From: Streptomyces phaeofaciens | GTDB taxonomy: Bacteria > Actinomycetota > Actinomycetes > Streptomycetales > Streptomycetaceae | DNA: 64,000 nucleotides | Reading direction: 5' to 3' | Assembly (NCBI RefSeq): GCF_014648915.1 | Contig: NZ_BMSA01000002.1 | Span: 1-64,000 of the forward strand | Shown: positions 16,927 through 25,417 of the stretch, piece after piece | Position numbering within the stretch: position 1 is the first letter of the stretch | Layout of the letters: each line of letters begins with the position of its first letter | The notes under the pieces: model-generated | What the model was told of the DNA's origin: nothing | The model's input: only the letters and a program-made list of their open reading frames with translations | Databases searched by the model: none | Made by a program: the position numbers and the translations under genes

Positions 16927-18537
16927 ATGAGCCACAACGGGGGAGTCGGGCACGAGCCCGACGACACGACGAGTTTTGTTCTGCAACCGCCGAACCCTCA
17001 TCCTGCCGTGCTGCCCACGCAACCCGAACCCGCGCCGGAGCCGGGCGTCGGACGACTCGTCGCGGGCCGCTACCGCCTGCTCGCCAAGCTCGGGCACGGC
17101 GGGATGGGCACGGTGTGGCGCGCCAAGGACGAGATGGTGGACCGCGAGGTCGCCGTCAAGGAACCCCGCGTCCCGGACCACCTTCCCGAGCGGGAACGGG
17201 CCAACGCGTACGAGCGGATGCGGCGCGAGGCACGCGCCGCGGCCCGGCTCGACCATCCGGCCGTGGTGAACGTGCACGATGTCGCGGTCGTCGACGGCCG
17301 GCCGTGGATCGTGATGGAGCTGGTCCACGGACGCTCCCTCGGCAGCGCCCTCCAGGAGGGCACGCTCAGCGCGCGCGAGGCCGCCGGAATCGGCCTGGAG
17401 GTGCTCGGCGCGCTGGAGGCCGCGCACGCGGCCGGCATCCTGCACCGGGACGTCAAACCGGACAACGTCCTGCTCGGCCGGTACGACCGGGTCGTCCTCA
17501 CCGACTTCGGCATCGCCCAGATCGAGGGCGAGACGAACCTCACCGACACCGGCGGCTTCGTCGGCTCGCCCGAGTACATCGCCCCGGAGCGGGTGCTGGG
17601 CCAGCGCCCCGGCCCCGCCTCCGACCTGTGGTCCCTGGGCGTCGTGCTGTACGCGGCGACGGAGGGCGTGTCGCCGTTCCGCCGCAGCAACACGCCGGCC
17701 ACCCTCCAGTCCGTCCTGAACGCCGCGCCCGCGCCGCCCGCCGCCGCGCAGGGCCCGCTCGCCGAGGCCGTCAACGGGCTGCTGGAGAAGGACCCGGCGC
17801 GCCGTCCGGGGGCCGCGCGGGTACGGCAGCTGCTGGAGGCCGCCGCGGCTCCGCCCGCGCCGCAGCCGGTGCCGCCCACCGAGATCGTGCGCCACGTCGA
17901 AGTCCCCGTCTCCCGGCTCCGGTTCGGCCCCAAGGCGTGGCTCGGGCTCGGCGCCGCGGTCGTCGCGGCGGCGGTGACGGCGTACCTGGTGCTCGCCGAC
18001 CCGTTCGCCGGGCCGCTGCCGGACCACTGGAAGACGGCGCACGAGAAGGACGTCACCGCCACGCTCGCGATACCCGACACCTACCGGCGTGCCGTGCCCG
18101 AGCGGGACTCGGACGACAGCCACTGGGTCAGCTACACCGACCTGAGCGGCGCGGTCTCCGTCGTGCTGACGGTGGTCCGCAAGAGCGAGGACACCGGCAA
18201 CGACATCCAGCCGTCCGCGGCCGCCGAGATGTACGCGGACGACGCCGAGTTCCACGAGAGCGGCAGCTACGCCCTCGACATGCCGAAGGGCGTGAAGACC
18301 GCGACCGAGGGCAACGTGGACTTCCAGGGCCGCAAGGCCGCCGCGAACACCGTCCCGTACATCACCGACGACTCCCAGGACCCGCGCCCCCGCGAGCTGC
18401 GGATCCTGTACTACAAGTCCTCCGCCGGCGACATGTACAAGCTCACCGTCGCCTACCCGGGCAAGGGCGACTTCACCGAGCGCGGCCGCGAGGTGGCCCG
18501 CACGGCCATCGCCAACCTGAAGCTCGACAAGCTCTAG
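16927..18537 (+). CDS. Receptor-type Ser/Thr protein kinase 5 of the cluster
   Basis: A 536-residue Hanks-type kinase with a 40-residue N-terminal extension. The kinase domain (about 43-310) has GHGGMGTVW, VAVKEP, HRDVKPDN near 173, DFGIAQIEGETNLTDTG near 193 and APERVLGQ. One transmembrane helix (about 337-357) is followed almost directly by the extracytoplasmic domain (about 360-536), with LAIPDTYRR, SHWVSYTDLS and GDMYKLTVAYPGKG. This domain is related to, but more divergent than, those of kinases 1, 3 and 4. The ATG at 16927 is preferred; an in-frame ATG at 16915 is possible. The lipoprotein gene starts 50 bases after its stop and may be co-expressed. Confidence 0.93.
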   Translation: MSHNGGVGHEPDDTTSFVLQPPNPHPAVLPTQPEPAPEPGVGRLVAGRYRLLAKLGHGGMGTVWRAKDEMVDREVAVKEPRVPDHLPERERANAYERMRREARAAARLDHPAVVNVHDVAVVDGRPWIVMELVHGRSLGSALQEGTLSAREAAGIGLEVLGALEAAHAAGILHRDVKPDNVLLGRYDRVVLTDFGIAQIEGETNLTDTGGFVGSPEYIAPERVLGQRPGPASDLWSLGVVLYAATEGVSPFRRSNTPATLQSVLNAAPAPPAAAQGPLAEAVNGLLEKDPARRPGAARVRQLLEAAAAPPAPQPVPPTEIVRHVEVPVSRLRFGPKAWLGLGAAVVAAAVTAYLVLADPFAGPLPDHWKTAHEKDVTATLAIPDTYRRAVPERDSDDSHWVSYTDLSGAVSVVLTVVRKSEDTGNDIQPSAAAEMYADDAEFHESGSYALDMPKGVKTATEGNVDFQGRKAAANTVPYITDDSQDPRPRELRILYYKSSAGDMYKLTVAYPGKGDFTERGREVARTAIANLKLDKL

Positions 18538-18587
18538 CGACGGGTCGGCGGGTGATGTCGGCGAACGCCCGTGCGAAGGTGACCGGC

Positions 18588-19040
18588 ATGCGACGCGTCC
18601 TTCTTGTTCTGTGCACGGCGGCGGCACTGACCGGCTGCTCCCTCTTCGGCCGGGGCGCGCCGTGCACCCTGACGGACATGGACTCGGAGGTCGGTGTCAT
18701 GTGGCGGCCCGCCGACTTCGGCGTCGAGGACGCGGCGACGATCCGCGTGTGCGTGTCGGACACCTGCCGGCAGCGGGTGTCCGGCGACCCCCGCGACCCG
18801 TTCGCCAGGGTCTCCGTCAAGCTCGCGGACGACATCGGCGCCCGGACCGTCGCGGTGCGCCTCACCGTGACGTCGACGAAGGACGGCCGTGTCCTCGTCA
18901 CCGACAGCCGACGGGTCCGGCTGACCGAACAGCACCCCAACGGTGCCGCCTGCGCGCCCACGGCCTATACGGCGGGCCTCCGCGCCGACCCCGCCAAGGG
19001 GCTCGTCTCCCCCGAGGGACTGTCCTTGCAGGGGAAGTGA
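18588..19040 (+). CDS. Small lipoprotein within the kinase cluster
   Basis: A 150-residue predicted lipoprotein. The N-terminus MRRVLLVLCTAAALTGC ends in the lipobox LTGC (Cys17), so the mature protein should be lipid-anchored on the outer face of the membrane. The rest is largely beta-rich with four further Cys (one after GRGAP, CVSDTC and CAPT) that could form disulphides outside the cell. No family is recognised. The ATG at 18588 has GAAGGTGA upstream; an ATG at 18555 would add 11 residues ahead of the signal. It lies between kinases 5 and 6 on the same strand, which makes it a possible ligand, anchor or sensor partner for these receptors; that role is inferred from position only. Confidence 0.82.
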   Translation: MRRVLLVLCTAAALTGCSLFGRGAPCTLTDMDSEVGVMWRPADFGVEDAATIRVCVSDTCRQRVSGDPRDPFARVSVKLADDIGARTVAVRLTVTSTKDGRVLVTDSRRVRLTEQHPNGAACAPTAYTAGLRADPAKGLVSPEGLSLQGK

Positions 19041-19119
19041 GCCGAGCGTCCGCCGGGCGGAGCGGGCGCCCGCTCCGCCCGCGTCGACAAGCGGGCGTCC
19101 CGCGCGGTACTGATGGGAC

Positions 19120-20634
19120 ATGAGCGACGACGGTGACCCCGGAGGTGCCAACGGCCTTACGGTCGGCGGCCGTTACCGGCTCCTCGAACGCATCGGCTCC
19201 GGGGGCGCGGGCACCGTCTGGCGGGCCCACGACCTGCTCGCCGAGCGCGAAGTCGCCGTCAAACAGCCCTGGCCGCCCGGTGATCCGCAGGACGAGACCC
19301 ACCGCCGCACCGCCCACCGCCTCTTCCACGAGGCCCGCGCCGCGGCCCGCGTCGACCACCCCAGCGCCGTCACCATCCACGACGTGGTGGTGGAGGGCGC
19401 CGAGGCGGAGGGCGGGCCTCCGTGGATCGTCATGGAGCTGGTCCCCGGCGAGTCCCTGCACGCGGTGCTGGGCCGCGGTGCCCTCGACCCCGCCGAGACC
19501 GCCCGGATCGGCCTCGCCGTCCTGGGCGCCCTGCGCGCCGCGCACGCCGTCGGCATCGTGCACCGCGATCTGAAGCCGGCCAACGTCCTGCTCGGCGCGG
19601 ACGGCCGGGTCGTCGTCACCGACTTCGGCACCGCGCACCCTCGGGGCGAGGAGTCCCCGGCCGTCACCGGGGAGTCCGTGGCCGCCCTGGAGTTCCTCGC
19701 CCCCGAGCACCTGTCCGGACGCGGCGCCGGCCCCGCGTCCGACCTCTGGTCCCTCGGCGCCCTGCTGTACGCCGCCGTCGAGGGCACCTCACCGTTCCGC
19801 CGGACGAGTCCGCGGGACACGTCCGCCGCGATCCTCGCCGCGGCCCCGCCCGAACCGAAACGTTCCGGCCTGCTCGGCCCCCTCCTCGTACGGCTCCTGA
19901 CCCGGGACCCGGAACGGCGGCCGGGCGCGGCGGAGGTCGCGGAGGAACTGGCGGCGGTGGCGGGACTGCCGGCGTCAGAGCCGGAGCCGGAGCCGCGAGC
20001 GTCGGCACCGGAACCGACGGCACCCGCCCCCACCGTTGCCCCCACCGATGCCCCCACCCGAACACCCCTCCACCGACGCCCTCTCCCCCTCACCGTCCTC
20101 ACGCTCCTCCTCGCCGGAGGCGCCTGGCTGGGCACCTCCTTCCTCGGGGAGCCCGACAGCGGGGCCGCCCCGCAGGCGTCGGTCTGGGTCACCCACCCGG
20201 AGCCCGCCATGGCCGCCGTCCTCACCCTTCCGACCCGCTACCGGGAGTCCGCCCGGCGCGGCGGCGGCGGGGCGCAGCCCCGGCTCGTGGTCTACTCGGC
20301 CGGCTCCGTCGACGTACGCCTCACGCAGTGGGACCGGGCCCCGGCCGCCCCGATGGACCGTGCGGCCCAGGCGGGCACGGGCTGGAGCGGCCAGGACGCC
20401 GACGCCCGCACCCGGGCCACCCGCACCACCTTCCAGGGCTACGAGGCCGCCCTCGCCGACACCACCTACCGGGCCGCCGAGTCCCCGACCCGTGTCCTGG
20501 AACTGTTCGTGCGCACCGACGACAGCCGCATGTACGAGCTGCGCGTCGACATGCCGCAGGGCACGGCGGCGGAGCGGCGGGGCGCGGCGGTGTTCGAGGA
20601 GGCGCGCGACCGGCTGGAGATCGGGAACGGCTGA
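19120..20634 (+). CDS. Receptor-type Ser/Thr protein kinase 6 of the cluster
   Basis: A 504-residue Hanks-type kinase. The kinase domain (about 14-285) has GSGGAGTVW, VAVKQP, HRDLKPAN near 148, DFGTAHPRG near 168 and APEHLSG. The substitution of Met by Ala in the glycine loop and the departure from DFGIAQ set it apart from kinases 1 and 3-5, but every catalytic residue is present. A Glu/Pro/Ala-rich linker precedes one transmembrane helix (LPLTVLTLLLAGGAWLGTS, about 322-342). The extracytoplasmic domain (about 355-504) shows LTLPTRYRE and SRMYELRVDMPQG, a divergent version of the shared domain. The ATG at 19120 follows the lipoprotein stop by 79 bases. It is the last gene of the kinase run. 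Confidence 0.92.
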   Translation: MSDDGDPGGANGLTVGGRYRLLERIGSGGAGTVWRAHDLLAEREVAVKQPWPPGDPQDETHRRTAHRLFHEARAAARVDHPSAVTIHDVVVEGAEAEGGPPWIVMELVPGESLHAVLGRGALDPAETARIGLAVLGALRAAHAVGIVHRDLKPANVLLGADGRVVVTDFGTAHPRGEESPAVTGESVAALEFLAPEHLSGRGAGPASDLWSLGALLYAAVEGTSPFRRTSPRDTSAAILAAAPPEPKRSGLLGPLLVRLLTRDPERRPGAAEVAEELAAVAGLPASEPEPEPRASAPEPTAPAPTVAPTDAPTRTPLHRRPLPLTVLTLLLAGGAWLGTSFLGEPDSGAAPQASVWVTHPEPAMAAVLTLPTRYRESARRGGGGAQPRLVVYSAGSVDVRLTQWDRAPAAPMDRAAQAGTGWSGQDADARTRATRTTFQGYEAALADTTYRAAESPTRVLELFVRTDDSRMYELRVDMPQGTAAERRGAAVFEEARDRLEIGNG

Positions 20635-20714
20635 AATACCGAACACAACGTCCTGATCAGCAGGTTTGTTGCCAGTGAACACTGGCGCCATGTGTGCGGT
20701 CGGTGAATCCCTAT

Positions 20715-20751
20715 TACCCGCGGGTACCCAAAGTCCGCCCCGCGTCATACT
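20715..20751 (+). promoter_or_regulatory. Palindrome and -10 upstream of the semialdehyde dehydrogenase
   Basis: A perfect 12-bp palindrome TACCCGCGGGTA (20715-20726) lies just ahead of a -10 hexamer CATACT (20746-20751), which ends nine bases before the ATG at 20761. The palindrome would overlap the -35 region, a typical repressor position. The cognate regulator is unknown. Confidence 0.5.
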
Positions 20752-20760
20752 CTGCGGCTC

Positions 20761-22392
20761 ATGACGGACTCGCAGGCGCCGGAAAAGCCCGGTACCACCC
20801 CCAGCACGGGTACCAACCCCCTCGCCCCCGCCCCCACCGGCGTCCGCACCGCCGCCGACGTGGTCACCCCCCAGCTCGTCGCCCAGCTCACCAAGGGTGT
20901 CGCCGGCTCCGGCCGTACCGCGAACCACACGCCGTTCACCGGCGAGAAGCTCGCCGACCTGCCCGAGTCCACCCCCGAGGACGTACGGAAGGCCTACGAG
21001 GCGGCCCGCGCCGCCCAGGCCGTCTGGGCGGCGACCCCGGTCCGCGAGCGCGCCGCCGTCCTGCTGCGCTTCCACGACCTGATCCTGGCCCGTCAGGCCG
21101 AGGTCCTCGACCTGATCCAGCTGGAGACCGGCAAGGCCCGGCTGCACGCCCACGAGGAGGTGCAGGCCGTCGCGGTCGCCGCCCGCCACTACGGCCGCAA
21201 GGCGCCCGCCTACCTCCGGCCGAAGCGGCACGCCGGCGCCATGCCGACCCTGACGAAGGTCACCGAACTGCGCCACCCGCGCGGCGTCGTCGGCCAGATA
21301 GCCCCCTGGAACTACCCGCTGGAGCTGTCCGTCGGCGACGCGCTCCCCGCGTTCGTCGCGGGCAACGCGGTCGTCATGAAGCCGGACACCGAGACCTGCC
21401 TGACCGCGCTCTGGGCCCGTGACCTGCTCATCGAGGCCGGTCTGCCCGCCGGTGTCTTCCAGGTCGTCCTCGGCGAGGGCCCGGTCGTCGGCCCCGAGGT
21501 CGTCCGGCACGCCGACTACGTCTCCTTCACCGGCTCCACCCGGACAGGGCGTGAGGTCGCACAAGGTGCGGCGGCCCGTCTGGTCGGCGTCTCCCTCGAA
21601 CTCGGCGGCAAGAACGCCATGCTGGTGCTGGAGGACGCCGACATCGAGAAGGCGGCCGCGGGCGCGATCCGTGCCTGCTTCTCCTCCGCCGGCCAGCTCT
21701 GCATCTCCATCGAGCGGCTCTACGTCCACGAGTCGATCGCGGACACCTTCCTGGAGCGCTTCGCGACCCGCACCAAGGGCATGCGCCTCGGCAACTCCCT
21801 CGCGTACGGCGCCGACATGGGCTCCCTGGTGGGCGACCGCCAGCTGGAGACCGTGACGCGGCACGTGGAGGAGGCGGTCGCCAAGGGCGCGACGGTCGTC
21901 GCCGGCGGCGTGGCCCGCCCGGACATCGGCCCCTACTTCTTCGAGCCGACGATCCTCGACGGCGTCACCGAGCCCATGGCGGTGTGCGGGGAGGAGACCT
22001 TCGGCCCCGTCGTCTCGGTCTACCGCTTCACGACGGACGACGAGGCGGTCGAGCTGGCCAACTCCACGCCCTACGGCCTGAACTCCTCGGTCTGGACGAA
22101 GGACGGCCGCCGCGGCCGCGAGGTCGCCGCCCGGCTGCGCACCGGCACGGTGAACGTCAACGAGGGCTACGCACCGGCCTACGGCAGCGTCCAGTCCCCG
22201 ATGGGCGGCATGAAGGACTCCGGTCTCGGCCGCCGCCACGGCTCCGAGGGCATCCTCAAGTACACGGAGGCCCAGACCGTCGCCCAGCAGCGCCTCCTGC
22301 CGATGGCCCCTTCCCTGGGCATGACCGACGAGAAGTACGCGGCCTTCATGAGCACCAGCCTGAGGGTGATGAAGGCACTCCGCCTGCGCTGA
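20761..22392 (+). CDS. gabD: Succinate-semialdehyde dehydrogenase-like NAD(P)+ aldehyde dehydrogenase
   Basis: Oxidises an aldehyde, most likely succinate semialdehyde, to the acid with NAD(P)+; this would feed the 4-aminobutyrate route into the TCA cycle. The 543-residue protein has the cofactor-binding region VVGQIAPWNYPLELSVGDAL, the nucleotide motif SFTGSTRTGREV, the general base in LELGGKN (Glu about 281) and the nucleophile in SAGQLCISIER (Cys about 315). An unusual Pro/Thr-rich N-terminal stretch of about 35 residues precedes the fold. Streptomyces orthologues are usually named succinic semialdehyde dehydrogenase; substrate identity is not proven here. It precedes the GMC oxidoreductase by 60 bases on the same strand and may share its transcript. 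Confidence 0.85.
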   Translation: MTDSQAPEKPGTTPSTGTNPLAPAPTGVRTAADVVTPQLVAQLTKGVAGSGRTANHTPFTGEKLADLPESTPEDVRKAYEAARAAQAVWAATPVRERAAVLLRFHDLILARQAEVLDLIQLETGKARLHAHEEVQAVAVAARHYGRKAPAYLRPKRHAGAMPTLTKVTELRHPRGVVGQIAPWNYPLELSVGDALPAFVAGNAVVMKPDTETCLTALWARDLLIEAGLPAGVFQVVLGEGPVVGPEVVRHADYVSFTGSTRTGREVAQGAAARLVGVSLELGGKNAMLVLEDADIEKAAAGAIRACFSSAGQLCISIERLYVHESIADTFLERFATRTKGMRLGNSLAYGADMGSLVGDRQLETVTRHVEEAVAKGATVVAGGVARPDIGPYFFEPTILDGVTEPMAVCGEETFGPVVSVYRFTTDDEAVELANSTPYGLNSSVWTKDGRRGREVAARLRTGTVNVNEGYAPAYGSVQSPMGGMKDSGLGRRHGSEGILKYTEAQTVAQQRLLPMAPSLGMTDEKYAAFMSTSLRVMKALRLR

Positions 22393-22452
22393 CCATCGCC
22401 CCGCCGCAAGGACGAGAACCCGTTCTCAATGACGAGAGCACAAGGAGAGCAC

Positions 22453-24231
22453 GTGTCCCAGGACGCCTACGACTACGACGTCATCGTCGTCGGATCGGGC
22501 TTCGGCGGTTCGGTGACCGCCCTGCGCCTGACGGAGAAGGGCTACACCGTGGGCGTCCTGGAGGCAGGCCGCCGCTTCACCCGCGATTCGCTCCCCAAGA
22601 ACTCCTGGGACCTGAGGAACTACCTCTGGGCCCCCCGGCTCGGCTGCTACGGCATCCAGCGCATCCATCTGCTCGGCAACGTCATGGTCCTCGCCGGCGC
22701 GGGCGTCGGCGGCGGCTCCCTGAACTACGCCAACACCCTCTACGTCCCGCCGAAACCCTTCTTCGACGACCCCCAGTGGCGCGACATCACCGACTGGCAG
22801 GACGAGCTGAAGCCGTACTACGACCAGGCGCGGCGCATGCTCGGCGTACGGCTCAACCCGACGACGACCCCCTCCGACGTCCATCTGAAGGCGGCCGCGC
22901 AACGGATGGGCGTCGGCGACACCTTCCACATGGCACCGGTCGGCGTCTTCTTCGGCGACGGCGAGGACGCCGACGGCACGGCGAAGGCCGCGCCCGGCGA
23001 CTCCGTGGCCGACCCGTACTTCGGCGGCGCGGGCCCGGCCCGCAAGGCCTGCACGGAGTGCGGCGAGTGCATGACCGGCTGCCGTCACGGCGCGAAGAAC
23101 ACCCTCAACGAGAACTACCTCTACCTCGCCGAGAAGGCGGGCGCGGTCGTGCACCCCCTGACCACGGTCGTGTCGGTCACCGACGACTCGCAGGGCGGCT
23201 TCGCGGTCACCACCCTGCCGACCGACGCGAAGAGGAAGGGCGGCGGCCGGACCTTCAAGGCCCGCAGGGTCGTCCTCGCCGCCGGCACCTACGGCACCCA
23301 GACCCTGCTGCACCGGATGAAGGCGGACGGCCGGCTGCCGTACCTCTCCGGCAGGCTCGGCGAGCTGACCCGGACCAACTCCGAGGCCCTGGTCGGCGCC
23401 CAGACCGACGACCGCCGCTACCGGAAGGCGACGGGCGCGGCGAAGGTCGACTTCACGCGCGGAGTCGCCATCACGTCGTCCGTCCACCCGGACGAGAACA
23501 CCCACATCGAGCCGGTCCGCTACGGCAAGGGCTCCAACTCGATGGGCGGGCTCTCGATCCTCCAGGTGCCGTACACGGAAGGGTCGTCGCGGGTGGCCGG
23601 CTGGCTGGCGAACGCGGCCCGCCATCCCCTGCTGGTCCTGCGCTCGCTCTCCAACCGGCGCTGGTCGGAGCGGACCATCATCGGCCTGGTGATGCAGTCC
23701 CTGGACAACTCGCTGACGACGTACCTGAAGCCGGCCGGTGTCGGCAAGGGCCTGCTCACTGCCCGCCAGGGCCACGGCGCGCCCAACCCGAAGCAGATCA
23801 GGGCCGCCTCGGAGGCCGCCTCCGCGATCGCCGCCGACATCAACGGCTTCGCCGGTTCCAATGTGGGCGAGTTGATGGGCACCCCGCTCACCGCCCACTT
23901 CCTCGGCGGCTGCCCGATCGGCGACTCCCGTGAGTCGGGGGTCATCGACCCGTACCACCGCCTCTACGGCCATCCCGGCATCTCGGTCGTCGACGGTGCC
24001 GCGGTCTCCGCGAACCTGGGGGTGAACCCGTCGCTCACCATCACCGCCCAGGCCGAGCGCGCGATGTCGTACTGGCCGAACAAGGGCGAGAGCGACCCGC
24101 GCCCGGCGCAGGGGGAGCCGTACGAGAGGCTGCGGCCGGTGGAGCCGCGCGAGCCGGCGGTCCCGGCGGAGGCGTTCGGCGCGCTGCGGCTGCCGTTCCT
24201 GGGCATGCCTGAGGTGCCGCCCAAGAAGTGA
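22453..24231 (+). CDS. GMC-family FAD oxidoreductase (cholesterol-oxidase-like, ChoD type)
   Basis: A 592-residue flavoprotein of the glucose-methanol-choline oxidoreductase superfamily. It has the FAD-binding motif VVGSGFGGSVTALRL (about residues 13-27) and a C-terminal FAD segment SVVDGAAVSANLGVNPSLTI. A cluster CTECGECMTGC (about 200-210) lies in the middle; this CxxCxxCxxxC spacing resembles a 4Fe-4S site and occurs in the actinobacterial ChoD-type branch. The GTG at 22453 follows AAGGAG by five bases, a strong choice. From general knowledge, ChoD-like genes lie near guaA/guaB in mycobacteria too, and guaA is about 2.6 kb downstream here, although the genes between differ. True cholesterol oxidation is doubtful for this branch; the substrate is unknown. 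Confidence 0.88.
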   Translation: MSQDAYDYDVIVVGSGFGGSVTALRLTEKGYTVGVLEAGRRFTRDSLPKNSWDLRNYLWAPRLGCYGIQRIHLLGNVMVLAGAGVGGGSLNYANTLYVPPKPFFDDPQWRDITDWQDELKPYYDQARRMLGVRLNPTTTPSDVHLKAAAQRMGVGDTFHMAPVGVFFGDGEDADGTAKAAPGDSVADPYFGGAGPARKACTECGECMTGCRHGAKNTLNENYLYLAEKAGAVVHPLTTVVSVTDDSQGGFAVTTLPTDAKRKGGGRTFKARRVVLAAGTYGTQTLLHRMKADGRLPYLSGRLGELTRTNSEALVGAQTDDRRYRKATGAAKVDFTRGVAITSSVHPDENTHIEPVRYGKGSNSMGGLSILQVPYTEGSSRVAGWLANAARHPLLVLRSLSNRRWSERTIIGLVMQSLDNSLTTYLKPAGVGKGLLTARQGHGAPNPKQIRAASEAASAIAADINGFAGSNVGELMGTPLTAHFLGGCPIGDSRESGVIDPYHRLYGHPGISVVDGAAVSANLGVNPSLTITAQAERAMSYWPNKGESDPRPAQGEPYERLRPVEPREPAVPAEAFGALRLPFLGMPEVPPKK

Positions 24232-24283
24232 CGCCACCGCCGGAGGTATCGGCGGGCGTACCGGCGGCGGACCCGGCCGGGAC

Positions 24284-24334
24284 ACGACAGAGGGACCTGC
24301 ACCCCCCTCCGAGCGCAGGTCCCTCTGTCGTTTT
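24284..24334 (+). terminator. Strong Rho-independent terminator after the GMC oxidoreductase gene
   Basis: A perfect 17-bp stem (24284-24300 with 24315-24331, sequence ACGACAGAGGGACCTGC) with a 14-base loop is followed by TTTT. It lies 53 bases past the stop, between convergent genes, and would end plus-strand transcription; it may also act on the minus strand. Confidence 0.9.
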
Positions 24335-24367
24335 CCCGTCGGCCGCGAGGGCCGGTTCAGGTCTGTG

Positions 24368-25417
24368 TCACGCCTTCGGCCTGCGCCGGCGCACGGCGAT
24401 CACCGCGCCCGCGCCGGCCACGACGGCGACACCGCCGACGAGGGCGATCACCGGGAGCGCGGAGCTGGTACCGGTCTCGGCGAGGCTGCCGTCGATCGTG
24501 CGGGCCGGGCCGCCCTGGGGCCGCGGGCCGTCACCCTGGTGGCCGCCGGGCTTGGCGTCGCCGGCATCGCCCGCGTCGCCGCCCGCGGCGAGGATCCGGA
24601 CGTCGTAGAAGTCATCGGTGACATGGCAGGTCTCGTCGTCGTCCGCGTAGACGGCTTCGCTCATCGCGAACGACGAGCCGGCCGGGGCCGACGCCTTGAC
24701 CTTGACCCGGAGGTCGAAGGTCGCGGAGGTGTCCTTCTCCAGCGAGTCGAGCAGTGCCACGAAGGAGCCCGTGACGTTGACCGTGTCGCCGTGCTCGTCC
24801 TCGTAGGAGTCCTGGTAGCCGTTGGTCCACTTCCCGTCCTCCTCGACCTGGAGGACGGCCAGGCCCTCGGACAGCCAGACGTCCGAGTCGTCGGCGTACT
24901 CCAGGTACGTGTCGAGGTACACGTCCTTCAGGTCCTCGGCGGAGTTGTTCTCGACCTCGAAGGTGAAGTCGTGCCAGCCGGACCCGGCGACGATCTTGCT
25001 CGGCAGGCCGGTGATCCGGGCCTTGAGCTTCTTGTCCAGCTCGAAGTCCCGGCAGTCCTCGTACGGGTCGAACGGCGTCTCGTCCTCGCCGGCCGACGGG
25101 CTCGGCGAGGCGGCGCCCGAGGCCGAGGGCGAGGGCGAGCCGGACGGCGACCCGGACGCGGATCCGGAGGCGGGGGTGGACGGCGTCCGCGCCAGGTCGT
25201 CCTGCTCCGGCGTGGAGGCCGCGGACGAGCTGCCGGACGCCGGGCCCGAGGCGCCGGAGCCGTCCGACGCGGCCGGGGAGGCGGCGCTCTGCGACGCGGA
25301 ACCGGTGGGCGACGGCGAGCCGCTCTCCTCGGCGAAGGCCGCGGGCGCGGCCAGCAGCACGACCGGCGCCAGGGCGGCCGTGGCGGCCACGGTGACGAGA
25401 GAGCGGCGGAGCTTCAT
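24368..25417 (-). CDS. Cell-wall-anchored surface protein with LAETG sortase signal
   Basis: A 349-residue exported protein. A Sec signal peptide (about 1-29, ending APAAFA) is followed by a Ser/Gly/Pro-rich low-complexity stalk (about 30-115), a globular beta-rich domain (about 120-280; DFTFEVENNSAEDL), a Gly/Pro linker, and the C-terminal sorting signal LAETG (about 312), a hydrophobic segment and the tail RRRRPKA. LAxTG is the class recognised by Streptomyces class E sortases, which would link the protein to peptidoglycan. No sortase gene lies beside it. The ATG at 25417 has GAAGG upstream. A Crp-type site lies about 160 bases upstream. The function of the globular domain is not recognised. 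Confidence 0.9.
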   Translation of the reverse strand: MKLRRSLVTVAATAALAPVVLLAAPAAFAEESGSPSPTGSASQSAASPAASDGSGASGPASGSSSAASTPEQDDLARTPSTPASGSASGSPSGSPSPSASGAASPSPSAGEDETPFDPYEDCRDFELDKKLKARITGLPSKIVAGSGWHDFTFEVENNSAEDLKDVYLDTYLEYADDSDVWLSEGLAVLQVEEDGKWTNGYQDSYEDEHGDTVNVTGSFVALLDSLEKDTSATFDLRVKVKASAPAGSSFAMSEAVYADDDETCHVTDDFYDVRILAAGGDAGDAGDAKPGGHQGDGPRPQGGPARTIDGSLAETGTSSALPVIALVGGVAVVAGAGAVIAVRRRRPKA

